A stretch of DNA of 23,771 nt, taken from positions 2,985-26,755 of IMG/VR virus record IMGVR_UViG_3300030099_005981; one strand, written 5' to 3'. The notes below the pieces were generated by a model. It was not told the origin of the DNA and did not search any database. It worked only from the letters and a program-made list of their open reading frames with translations. The stretch is from a virus. Both the position numbers and the translations under genes were made by a program. Positions 15,706 to 22,379 of this stretch are shown piece after piece (positions within the stretch are counted from its first letter, which is position 1; every line of letters starts with the position of its first letter).

Positions 15706-16305
15706 TTATTTATATATTTTTTTAAACACTTCCATTTTTGATAAGTCGGGCCAATCATTTATAACCCATTGTCGGGGTTTAGATTCAATCGCTTTATCTA
15801 ATTTATCTAAACCTTTTTGAGCTGTTTCTGGAGTCATGTAATAGTGGTAACCTAGAGTATCTATGTCTTGGTCTCTCCAAGGAATGTTGGGGATTCTACC
15901 ATCATAAGACATTTTTTTAAGGTGGTCAGTGGCTTCTTTATTGTCTGTTAGAATCATTCCTCCACGACCTAATGATAAATGTTTTTGAAATTGAAAACTT
16001 AAACACATAAATGTCCCTGGAATATAACTGTTTTTTTTCCATAATACAGCAGCATCAATTATATCGTTGGTGAGATAATAATAATCTTTCCATTCTATAT
16101 CTTCCCATATTAAATCTATGCCTAATTTTTCCGCTAAAAAAGGGACTGATATGTAAGTCCTATTTGGTACACGTATAAGTTTATCACCATTTCTTCTTAA
16201 ACACAACTCAATTCCGTGGGTACAACTATCTACAGCTATCCCATAAGGTGCACCAAAAAATTTAGATACCCCTTCCTCAAACTCTTTTACTTTATTAAAA
16301 CTCAT
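15706..16305 (-). CDS. DegT/DnrJ/EryC1-type aminotransferase-like protein, short form
   Basis: A PLP-dependent sugar aminotransferase relative. It keeps the family order F-F-G-A-P-Y-G-I-A-V-D-S-C-T-H-G-I-E (start of the PLP domain), V-P-N-R-T-Y-I-S-V (the usual V-P-x-x-T-F-x-x-T), I-D-A-A (D84), and S-F-Q-F-Q-K108-H-L-S-L-G-R-G-G-M-I-L-T, where K108 is in place of the PLP-binding lysine. The total of 199 aa compares with 370-400 for ordinary enzymes: most of the C-terminal domain is missing, leaving only D-x-x-G-Y-H-Y-Y-M-T-P and two helices. The gene has intact start and stop and tight spacing to neighbours, so it seems a stable compact form rather than a fresh truncation. A role in making an amino sugar is possible, but activity is uncertain. 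Confidence 0.7.
   Translation of the reverse strand: MSFNKVKEFEEGVSKFFGAPYGIAVDSCTHGIELCLRRNGDKLIRVPNRTYISVPFLAEKLGIDLIWEDIEWKDYYYLTNDIIDAAVLWKKNSYIPGTFMCLSFQFQKHLSLGRGGMILTDNKEATDHLKKMSYDGRIPNIPWRDQDIDTLGYHYYMTPETAQKGLDKLDKAIESKPRQWVINDWPDLSKMEVFKKIYK
15707..15714 (-). promoter_or_regulatory. Possible late promoter (TATAAATA) ahead of gmd
   Basis: On the - strand bases 15714-15707 read TATAAATA, the exact T4 late promoter core recognised through gp55. It overlaps the stop of the upstream aminotransferase-like gene and lies about 80 bases before the gmd start, in one of the longest gaps on this strand. In such AT-rich DNA the octamer also occurs by chance (for example inside coding sequence near 6030 and, on the other strand, near 7691), so support is weak. 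Confidence 0.28.
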
Positions 16306-16306
16306 A

Positions 16307-16963
16307 TTATTTAGTTATTGTTTTTTCATTGAAAGACTTATAAAAATTTATATCTTCATTGTATAAATTTTCTATTTTTTCCTTGTATTCGTTATCAGTA
16401 CGTATAAATTGTATTAGTGACTTTTTCAATAATTGATGTTCACTAATATTTAGAGTTTTTAATTTATGACCTAAGAAATTTTCAAGATTAGTTATGTGTT
16501 CTAGTTTAAATATGTTAATATTTTTATAAAAACTTTTAGTCTTTAAATCTCTTATATAATCTACTTGTTGGACTATATGAGGTTCAAAATAACCATATTC
16601 AAAAATATAATCAGTAAATTTTTTAAATTTAACAATCTCATCTTTAACCATAAAAAGATTATTTAACTTACCTTTTAATCCATCAGGTAATGGAATCATA
16701 TGATACCTACCTTTAGGATAATCACTTGTTGATATCATTGACTCTAGGTAACCCGAAACATATCTAATCAAAGGGTCTCTAACTATAGAAATAATTTTTT
16801 TATTATTTATCATAGATTCTGGTAAATTTGTAATGTGTCCTAGTTTTGTTAATCCAAATTGGTTTTTTAACGTAGTAGACATACATTTAGGAATACCCAT
16901 TAAACCTAAATCATACCTACGGTTGTGCCAAACCATACCATTGTGTATTTCGTAAATTTTCAT
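16307..16963 (-). CDS. Sulfotransferase-like protein (first of two)
   Basis: Resembles PAPS-dependent carbohydrate sulfotransferases. The 5'-phosphosulfate loop is M-G-I-P-K-C-M-S-T-T-L-K (22-33) and the 3'-phosphate site I-V-R62-D-P-L-I-R-Y-V-S70-G-Y-L-E follows at the expected distance. Later parts are helical and Lys-rich, ending near N-E-D-I-N-F-Y-K-S-F. There is no signal peptide or membrane anchor, so it would act in the host cytoplasm on a glycan or lipid-linked intermediate using host PAPS. One base separates it from the aminotransferase-like gene. Base composition is visibly more AT-rich than the capsid genes. The substrate cannot be read. Confidence 0.75.
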   Translation of the reverse strand: MKIYEIHNGMVWHNRRYDLGLMGIPKCMSTTLKNQFGLTKLGHITNLPESMINNKKIISIVRDPLIRYVSGYLESMISTSDYPKGRYHMIPLPDGLKGKLNNLFMVKDEIVKFKKFTDYIFEYGYFEPHIVQQVDYIRDLKTKSFYKNINIFKLEHITNLENFLGHKLKTLNISEHQLLKKSLIQFIRTDNEYKEKIENLYNEDINFYKSFNEKTITK

Positions 16964-16985
16964 TTATAATATCCAAATTAATATT

Positions 16986-17906
16986 TTATTTTCTAGCTTT
17001 TTCATAATTTTCAACGAACCATTGTACAGTCTCTTTAATTCCTTCTTTAAATGGTTTAAATTTATAATTAGGAAATAATTTTTTTAACTTTGTGTTATCA
17101 CTGGGTTTACGATATTGCCCGTCTGGTTTATCACTCATCCAAACAACTTGACCTTTAAATTCAAAGGATTCTACTATAGTTTCTACAACTTCTTTTATTG
17201 AGATTTCTTCTGACGTAGAAAGTATGATAGGTTCATCGTCATCATACCCACTCTCTAATATTAATTCAGTAAGTTTTGCGATATCTTCACTATGAATAAA
17301 TTCTCTTAAAGGTGTTCCACTTCCCCACACATAAAAAGGTTTGTTATTTAACTTAGATAAATAACATTTATGAATTAATGATGGTATTACATGCCCATTC
17401 TCTATATTAAAATTATCATTAGGTCCGTAAATATTAGTTGGTATCACACATGTGTACTGGAGCCCGTATTGTTCTTTATATGCTCTAACTTGGATGTCCG
17501 CCATTCTTTTTGCGTAAGCGTATGCATTATTAGAAGTATGTGGAGGACCTAGATGAATTTTAGATTCAGTTAATGGATACTCTACATTATCTGGAAAAAC
17601 ACAGGTAGATAAAAATACAATTAATTTTTTAACATTAAATTTTCTTGCGGATTCTATGACATTTGTATTTATCATAATATTATCATAAAAAAATTCCCCT
17701 TTAAATCTCATATTACTACCTAATCCACCTACTTTAGCTGCACAATGAATTATAGCATCCCATTTTTCTTTAAATACATTTTCAGTATCTTCAGTTTTTC
17801 TTAAATCACAGTCTTTTGAAGATAGATGTGTGTAATTTTTACCCACGAATTGTGTTCCGACCAATCCACGGCCTCCCGTTATTAGTATTTTATCCATAGT
17901 TTTCAT
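16986..17906 (-). CDS. fcl: GDP-L-fucose synthase
   Basis: Epimerase/reductase that turns the Gmd product into GDP-L-fucose using NADPH. Motifs: I-T-G-G-R-G-L-V-G (9-17), H-C-A-A-K-V-G-G-L-G-S-N (54-65, characteristic of Fcl), L-S-T-C-V-F-P (99-105) with the catalytic Ser/Cys, Y129-A-Y-A-K133, and V-I-P-T-N-I-Y-G-P-N-D-N-F-N (154-167). Length 306 aa is normal and the active-site set is complete. The first ATG overlaps the GT10 stop as TAATG; Met4 aligns better with family starts and is a reasonable alternative. The coupling with a GT10 gene immediately upstream suggests the product is used directly by that enzyme. Confidence 0.94.
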   Translation of the reverse strand: MKTMDKILITGGRGLVGTQFVGKNYTHLSSKDCDLRKTEDTENVFKEKWDAIIHCAAKVGGLGSNMRFKGEFFYDNIMINTNVIESARKFNVKKLIVFLSTCVFPDNVEYPLTESKIHLGPPHTSNNAYAYAKRMADIQVRAYKEQYGLQYTCVIPTNIYGPNDNFNIENGHVIPSLIHKCYLSKLNNKPFYVWGSGTPLREFIHSEDIAKLTELILESGYDDDEPIILSTSEEISIKEVVETIVESFEFKGQVVWMSDKPDGQYRKPSDNTKLKKLFPNYKFKPFKEGIKETVQWFVENYEKARK

Positions 17907-18760
17907 TATCTTAAACAGTTTTTAAAAAATTTAAGGAATATATCCCCATCATATAAACTGTGATTTTTTATTTTTTCATAAGACATCATTTCTAGTAGTT
18001 TATCTTTATTATTTAATAACATAGAAATTTGGTCATATATTTCTTCTTTGGTTTGTGTGTGATAATTTAAAAAAGTATTTCCATTAAAATCTTTAGTTAT
18101 TTCGGAATCTCCAAAATAAATGGGTATGGAATTTACTTTAAACGGGTCAATAATTTTTTCTGAAGTATACCCAGGAGAACAGGAATTTTCAATAGCAATA
18201 ACAAAATTATAATTTTTAATAAAACCTAATTTATCTTCTCCTACTGTTACATTTTTATTACGTAAACAGTTGCCGACACAATCTACTCTAAATTTTTTCA
18301 TTAAATCTTTCACCATATCATCTCGGAAAGAAACACAACTACGTTGAAGATAGACAATATCTTTAGGTTTAATGTATTTTTCTCTAGTGTTGTCAATTTC
18401 ATCTTTAACTTTAAATCCATATTTTCTAAGATACTGAGGCATTCGGAAATTTGTTGGGTAATCGACGTTAAATGGGGTGATACTATAATGTGAAAATTCT
18501 ATAACTTTATCCCACCCTTTTACCATATCTAATGCTGGATAAGGACGAAATGGAAAATTTTCAGCAGCATAAAATATTTTAATTACATTTTTTTTAGTAA
18601 AATATTTATGTGAAGTACCAAAAACACTAAATATTACTACGTCTGGATTATTACTATATTCCACATTAAAATGTCTGTTTAAAAATTCCCCAAATAGAGG
18701 GTCAGTAGACGGGTTAAATCCCGGCCAAAAATCAACAAATTTAATTTTAAGTTTATCCAT
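17906..18760 (-). CDS. GT10 alpha-(1,3)-fucosyltransferase-like enzyme
   Basis: Transfers L-fucose from GDP-fucose to a glycan acceptor. The C-terminal donor-binding block is a textbook GT10 signature: F-V-I-A-I-E-N-S-C-S-P-G-Y-T-S-E-K-I-I-D at 186-205, then S-I-P-I-Y-F-G (211-217) and D-F-N-G-N-T-F-L-N (224-232). The N-terminal half has F-Y-A-A-E-N (63-68) and F-R-M-P-Q-Y (105-110), the equivalents of the acceptor-side motifs. The 284-aa size is compact compared with bacterial FucTs, and there are no C-terminal heptad repeats or membrane anchor. It overlaps fcl and a methyltransferase gene by one base each. With gmd and fcl nearby the donor pathway is complete, so alpha-fucosylation is the most confident activity in this block. 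Confidence 0.9.
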   Translation of the reverse strand: MDKLKIKFVDFWPGFNPSTDPLFGEFLNRHFNVEYSNNPDVVIFSVFGTSHKYFTKKNVIKIFYAAENFPFRPYPALDMVKGWDKVIEFSHYSITPFNVDYPTNFRMPQYLRKYGFKVKDEIDNTREKYIKPKDIVYLQRSCVSFRDDMVKDLMKKFRVDCVGNCLRNKNVTVGEDKLGFIKNYNFVIAIENSCSPGYTSEKIIDPFKVNSIPIYFGDSEITKDFNGNTFLNYHTQTKEEIYDQISMLLNNKDKLLEMMSYEKIKNHSLYDGDIFLKFFKNCLR

Positions 18761-19302
18761 TATTTATGTGTCTCTAAATTTAAACTTATTAAAGTGCCAT
18801 TTTCTTTATCCATGTGAGGTTTGTAAGATTGTGAGTGGTCATCATTTTTAATATGAACTGAATAATTTCTCCAGTTATATCTTTTTGGTTCTTTAAAACC
18901 TATTGATTTTAGTTTTGAATGTAAACTCTTAAAATCGTAAGTTGTTTTATGGTATATGTTTTTACCACCCATTTCCATTTTCCCATATAAAGGACCTAAA
19001 AATTCTTTTAGTGGTGTATTTTTATTTAAATATAACCTAGCCATCGCTTCAAAATCTGGAACCGCTAACCGTAAAATTCCTCCAGGTTTTAAAACTCTGT
19101 ACCATTCTTCTAAAACTTCACTCACTTCTTCCCTATCAAAGTACTCCAATACATGAGAAGCGTAAATTAAATCTACAGTATTATCTTCATAATTTAAATG
19201 TGTTATAGAATGACTATCTAAATGGTCGTAATTACCACCATCTATATGTGTCCACTCAGAACCAAAATTCCTCCAACCACAACCCATATTTATTTTTACC
19301 AT
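18760..19302 (-). CDS. SAM-dependent methyltransferase (class I, type 11-like)
   Basis: Short Rossmann methyltransferase. Motif I is I-N-M-G-C-G-W (4-10), with the next acidic residue in H-I-D-G-G. The pattern D-L-I-Y-A-S-H-V-L-E-Y-F (44-55) and V-L-K-P-G-G-I-L-R-L-A-V-P-D (69-82) is typical of the family that methylates small molecules or sugars. The position inside the glycan block, overlapping the GT10 gene by one base, suggests it modifies a sugar or capping residue. The target is unknown; a 4-base gap precedes the next gene. Confidence 0.8.
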   Translation of the reverse strand: MVKINMGCGWRNFGSEWTHIDGGNYDHLDSHSITHLNYEDNTVDLIYASHVLEYFDREEVSEVLEEWYRVLKPGGILRLAVPDFEAMARLYLNKNTPLKEFLGPLYGKMEMGGKNIYHKTTYDFKSLHSKLKSIGFKEPKRYNWRNYSVHIKNDDHSQSYKPHMDKENGTLISLNLETHK

Positions 19303-19306
19303 GATA

Positions 19307-19945
19307 TTATATTTTACTATATATTTTTATCGCTCCTTCATATTCACCTTTTAACGTTAATTCACATCTGTCTATTAAAGAATTTTCAGTGCCTCTACCA
19401 AAATAAAAAGAGTCCATTAAAACACATTTTATATCCATTTTATTGAATGTGGGTGAACTTAACCATATACCTGAAGATGTAATTACATCACCTTTAAAAT
19501 TACCTAATAAATCTATATTATTAGTTACAGGCATAATTTCAACACTTAATCTGTTTTTAACTATTTCATGAAATGTAACATTAGAAATCTGAGAATAATT
19601 ATCGTAATTAAAACACGTTATCCCGAGCTCTTTTAAAAAAATAGATAACAATCCTAATCCAGCACCGTTATCTATAAAATTTAATTTAGAAAATTTATCT
19701 AAATTTTTTAAAATATAATCTAATATTGTTATATTAGGTAAAAATAATAATCTTTCAAAGTAGTCAGAAATTTCTTTATTTATATGTTTATCGTTTCTAT
19801 TTGTATATGTGCCTAGAGTACCGAAGTAATGTTGGTTATCTATAGATTTAGAGGTGGAAAAATAGTCATTATAACAATTTTTTAATTCTTTTATAAACTC
19901 TTTAGAAAAACTTTTTTTAATTAAATTTAAATCTATTTCTTTCAT
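19307..19945 (-). CDS. Probable methyltransferase-like protein
   Basis: A 212-aa protein with a motif I-like segment K-L-N-F-I-D-N-G-A-G-L-G-L-L-S-I-F-L (about 87-104) and an acidic strand end (C-F-N-Y-D-N-Y), consistent with SAM binding. Strands equivalent to motif IV (G-D-V-I-T-S-S-G-I-W) follow. The N-terminal 80 residues are helical and Lys-rich. It overlaps the cupin gene by 4 bases (ATGA). The acceptor is unknown and the call rests on a single good motif. Confidence 0.6.
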   Translation of the reverse strand: MKEIDLNLIKKSFSKEFIKELKNCYNDYFSTSKSIDNQHYFGTLGTYTNRNDKHINKEISDYFERLLFLPNITILDYILKNLDKFSKLNFIDNGAGLGLLSIFLKELGITCFNYDNYSQISNVTFHEIVKNRLSVEIMPVTNNIDLLGNFKGDVITSSGIWLSSPTFNKMDIKCVLMDSFYFGRGTENSLIDRCELTLKGEYEGAIKIYSKI

Positions 19946-20355
19946 TTTATGAACTCTTTATCTAATTTTTGACCTTCATAGGGTCCTGTTTTATATTCAT
20001 ATACTATCGTATCTTCTTCTAATATTTCATATGTGTGACCACCGTAGAGAGTAAAACTCGCATCTCCTGGGCCTAGAATAGGTTCAGCTATTAAACTATC
20101 GTCTAGGTCGTAAAATTTACATTTAACACTACCTTTAATTACAATCCAAGATTCTTGAGCTATTTGATTTGGATAGTGTCTATCTTTTGTGATGTGTTTA
20201 TGGGGTAGAAACGTTTTACCTTTATCCATTTTCATGGTGGCACATTGTATGAAGTTTTCCTGAGGTACTACATCACATCTGCCCTCTATTTCTTCTAAAC
20301 GATTTATTATATGTAATAACTTATTAGGTTCTACTTTTGAATATACCTTTTCCAT
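19942..20355 (-). CDS. Cupin-fold protein with intact metal site
   Basis: A 137-aa single-domain cupin. The first motif is F-L-P-H52-K-H54 ... Q-E68-S-W-I-V-I-K-G, and the second G-P-G-D-A-S-F-T-L-Y-G-G-H107-T-Y, giving the complete three-His/one-Glu metal set. Related small cupins occur in bacterial polysaccharide loci (WbuC-like) and as sugar isomerases, so a sugar-modifying role fits its place among transferases, but the reaction cannot be read. It overlaps the methyltransferase-like gene by four bases and is three bases from the next gene. Confidence 0.75.
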   Translation of the reverse strand: MEKVYSKVEPNKLLHIINRLEEIEGRCDVVPQENFIQCATMKMDKGKTFLPHKHITKDRHYPNQIAQESWIVIKGSVKCKFYDLDDSLIAEPILGPGDASFTLYGGHTYEILEEDTIVYEYKTGPYEGQKLDKEFIK

Positions 20356-20358
20356 CGA

Positions 20359-21099
20359 TTAAACTAGTTTTTCTATATGTTTAGGAAGTATACCTTTCTC
20401 TTCCATTTCTTTTATAACTTTTGGGTCTATGTCGTGTAATCTATATTTAAAAAGTCCACTACTGTTATTAAAGGTCGACACCCCTTCATTTCTAGGTGAT
20501 ATTACCTTTTCTGTATGTTTAGTACCTAATATATCGTACCCATCATTCCTACTAATTATGTTACCATAATTTTCTACATCCCACGGGGTCATATTGGGTT
20601 TTTTTAAAATTCTTAGAAGATAATCCTTATTCCATATAGACAATGGAAAAGACGCTCTCCATTTAGCATTTTGTCCTCTAACATAAATTTTTAACCCATC
20701 AAGGTCTTTATATAAAGAGTGGGGTTGTATTACACCTTCAGACATTCTAGTAAAAACATCTGTTAAGTCTACCCTACCTACTTTATCGTGTAATATATTT
20801 TCTATTTTGTTTATGGATTCTATATCAGTCTTAGAAGTTAAAAAATTATCTTCCATAGTGTATATAAAAAATTTTTCTTCTAATGAATTAAAATATTTTT
20901 TTAAATCATCGGACCAAAATTTTGTGCCCCTATCTTCACCCATACTGTGAAAACTAAAGTTAGATGGTAGTTCAAATGAAGGATGTTTATAACCGATTAC
21001 TTCTACTTCTTGTTTAGAGGACCAAAATTTATTAAAAAGAAAACAGTAAACTTTTAGAACGTCTTCATATTTGTCTGATGTGGATACAATTAGTTTCAT
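20359..21099 (-). CDS. Probable glycosyltransferase-like protein (GT-A type features)
   Basis: A 246-aa cytoplasmic protein starting with a beta strand (K-L-I-V-S-T-S-D-K-Y) and helix as in GT-A transferases. It has K-F-F-I-Y-T-M-E-D-N-F at about residues 76-86, where E-D-N could serve as the metal-binding acidic motif. Later it has R-A-S-F-P-L-S-I-W-N-K-D-Y-L-L and M-T-P-W-D-V-E-N-Y-G, a pattern also seen in phage- and capsule-encoded transferases. No named family is certain. The neighbours are a cupin (three bases away) and a sulfotransferase gene (21-base gap). Confidence 0.55.
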   Translation of the reverse strand: MKLIVSTSDKYEDVLKVYCFLFNKFWSSKQEVEVIGYKHPSFELPSNFSFHSMGEDRGTKFWSDDLKKYFNSLEEKFFIYTMEDNFLTSKTDIESINKIENILHDKVGRVDLTDVFTRMSEGVIQPHSLYKDLDGLKIYVRGQNAKWRASFPLSIWNKDYLLRILKKPNMTPWDVENYGNIISRNDGYDILGTKHTEKVISPRNEGVSTFNNSSGLFKYRLHDIDPKVIKEMEEKGILPKHIEKLV

Positions 21100-21120
21100 T
21101 ATTTATTTTATATTAAGTAA

Positions 21121-21720
21121 TTATAAGTTATTATTATCAAACTCGTAATTAAAGAAATTTATGTCTTTTTGGTATATGTCTTTAATAATTTCTATGGATT
21201 CTTTATCGTAGTAATCCTTATAGTTTCCCCTATTAGATGTGTTAGTTTTAGGAATATTTACATTTTCATTTATACCTAATTTCCTAAATAGGTTATTTAA
21301 TTCAGTATCTAAATTTTCCATTTTTAATACAGAATCGACCACAACTTTATCTTCGTCATTTACGATGTATGTATGTTGGTTTTTCCATCCTGGATGAGTA
21401 AACTTGTTTGGTTTTTCTTGAAGAAGTCTAACACATTCTTTAAACGTTAAAGAGTGACATAAATCATAATCAGGGTGTTTAGTGTGGTCATCTTTAGAAT
21501 GCCAATAACTTTTTTCCATTTTAGCAAATTCATAACAGGAAACAACTCTATCCCATGGATTTCTAACAATACTAAATTTGTGATAAGGTCCATTAAATTT
21601 TGGGTGTGTACGCCAATCATAGTGACCGTGTGGGTAAAGACTTAACTTGTTTATAAGAGAAGTACCCGCATTTTTGGGTATGTGTATAAATAATATTTTA
21701 TATTTTTCCGAAACTGCCAT
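21121..21720 (-). CDS. Sulfotransferase family 2-like protein (second of two)
   Basis: PAPS-dependent sulfotransferase of the carbohydrate/HNK-1 type. The 5'-phosphosulfate loop is I-H-I-P-K-N-A-G-T-S-L (12-22); the 3'-phosphate site is I-V-R53-N-P-W-D-R-V-V-S61-C-Y-E-F. The C-terminus has D-Y-Y-D-K-E-S-I-E-I-I-K-D-I-Y-Q-K-D-I-N-F-F, a recognisable end of Sulfotransfer_2 proteins. It differs clearly from the sulfotransferase at 16307-16963 in its loop (K-N-A-G-T versus K-C-M-S-T), so the two are paralogues at best distantly and probably act on different positions. No membrane anchor is present. The start overlaps the GT7 stop by one base (TAATG). Confidence 0.88.
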   Translation of the reverse strand: MAVSEKYKILFIHIPKNAGTSLINKLSLYPHGHYDWRTHPKFNGPYHKFSIVRNPWDRVVSCYEFAKMEKSYWHSKDDHTKHPDYDLCHSLTFKECVRLLQEKPNKFTHPGWKNQHTYIVNDEDKVVVDSVLKMENLDTELNNLFRKLGINENVNIPKTNTSNRGNYKDYYDKESIEIIKDIYQKDINFFNYEFDNNNL

Positions 21721-22379
21721 TATAAAGTTACTTTTACAATTGTATGGTCTACTTTATTTTCCACACCTACAATTTCATAAATTAAGGTGTTGAGGCCTTC
21801 TTCTTTATGGTAATTATTGCCAGGGGTATCTCTAAAATCTCTCATTTTATTTCTATTATTTTCATAATTATCGTGGTGTGGGCCAGCATATCTATGAGGT
21901 AAAGATTTATATTTATTCATTCTTTTATGTATTTCAAAACCTTCTTTTACACACCTTAATCTTAAGTCGTCATCTTCACCGCCCCAGCCCCAGTACTCAT
22001 TACTAAAACCATTAACCTTTTCAAAATCTTCTTTATTAAACATAGTCACACCACCAAATAATTCTTCATAGTGCACCCTCCAACCTAAATGTTCCAAAAG
22101 TCTAGCCAAGTGTGTTGGGGTTTCCACATAATCATAATTTGCGTTTTCTATTGGTAATAAGTCTATGTCATGAAAACAAAAATAGTCACATTCTTTTTTA
22201 AGAAACTCATAACCCACATTAAGGAGTTTAGCACGATTAAATGGTTTTTCATCGGATTGTTCAACTATGACTATTTTATGATTAATGTTTTTTAAAAACT
22301 GTGTCATGTGAGGTATGAACTCAGCTAAATGAGATTCTCTATCTCTATATGGTACTACAATGCCTAATACTTTTTCCAT
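21720..22379 (-). CDS. GT7 beta-1,4-galactosyltransferase-like enzyme
   Basis: All main hallmarks of the animal-type GT7 family (B4GALT) are present in order: V-V-P-Y-R-D-R-E (8-15), F-N-R-A-K-L-L-N-V-G (47-56), F-H-D-I-D-L-L-P (69-76, DxD metal/donor site), F-G-G-V (108-111), and N-G-F-S-N-E-Y-W-G-W-G-G-E-D-D-D-L-R (123-140), the acceptor/donor loop. It ends with an H-x-H-like P-H-H-D near 167-170. At 219 aa it is a bare catalytic domain with no membrane anchor. It probably transfers galactose or N-acetylgalactosamine in beta-1,4 linkage, most likely to a GlcNAc-type acceptor by family precedent. It is coupled by one-base overlaps to genes on both sides. Confidence 0.88.
   Translation of the reverse strand: MEKVLGIVVPYRDRESHLAEFIPHMTQFLKNINHKIVIVEQSDEKPFNRAKLLNVGYEFLKKECDYFCFHDIDLLPIENANYDYVETPTHLARLLEHLGWRVHYEELFGGVTMFNKEDFEKVNGFSNEYWGWGGEDDDLRLRCVKEGFEIHKRMNKYKSLPHRYAGPHHDNYENNRNKMRDFRDTPGNNYHKEEGLNTLIYEIVGVENKVDHTIVKVTL

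Noticed and set aside
18956-19446. Two + strand open frames over the methyltransferase genes
   Set aside because: Antisense to recognised genes, hydrophobic low-complexity products.
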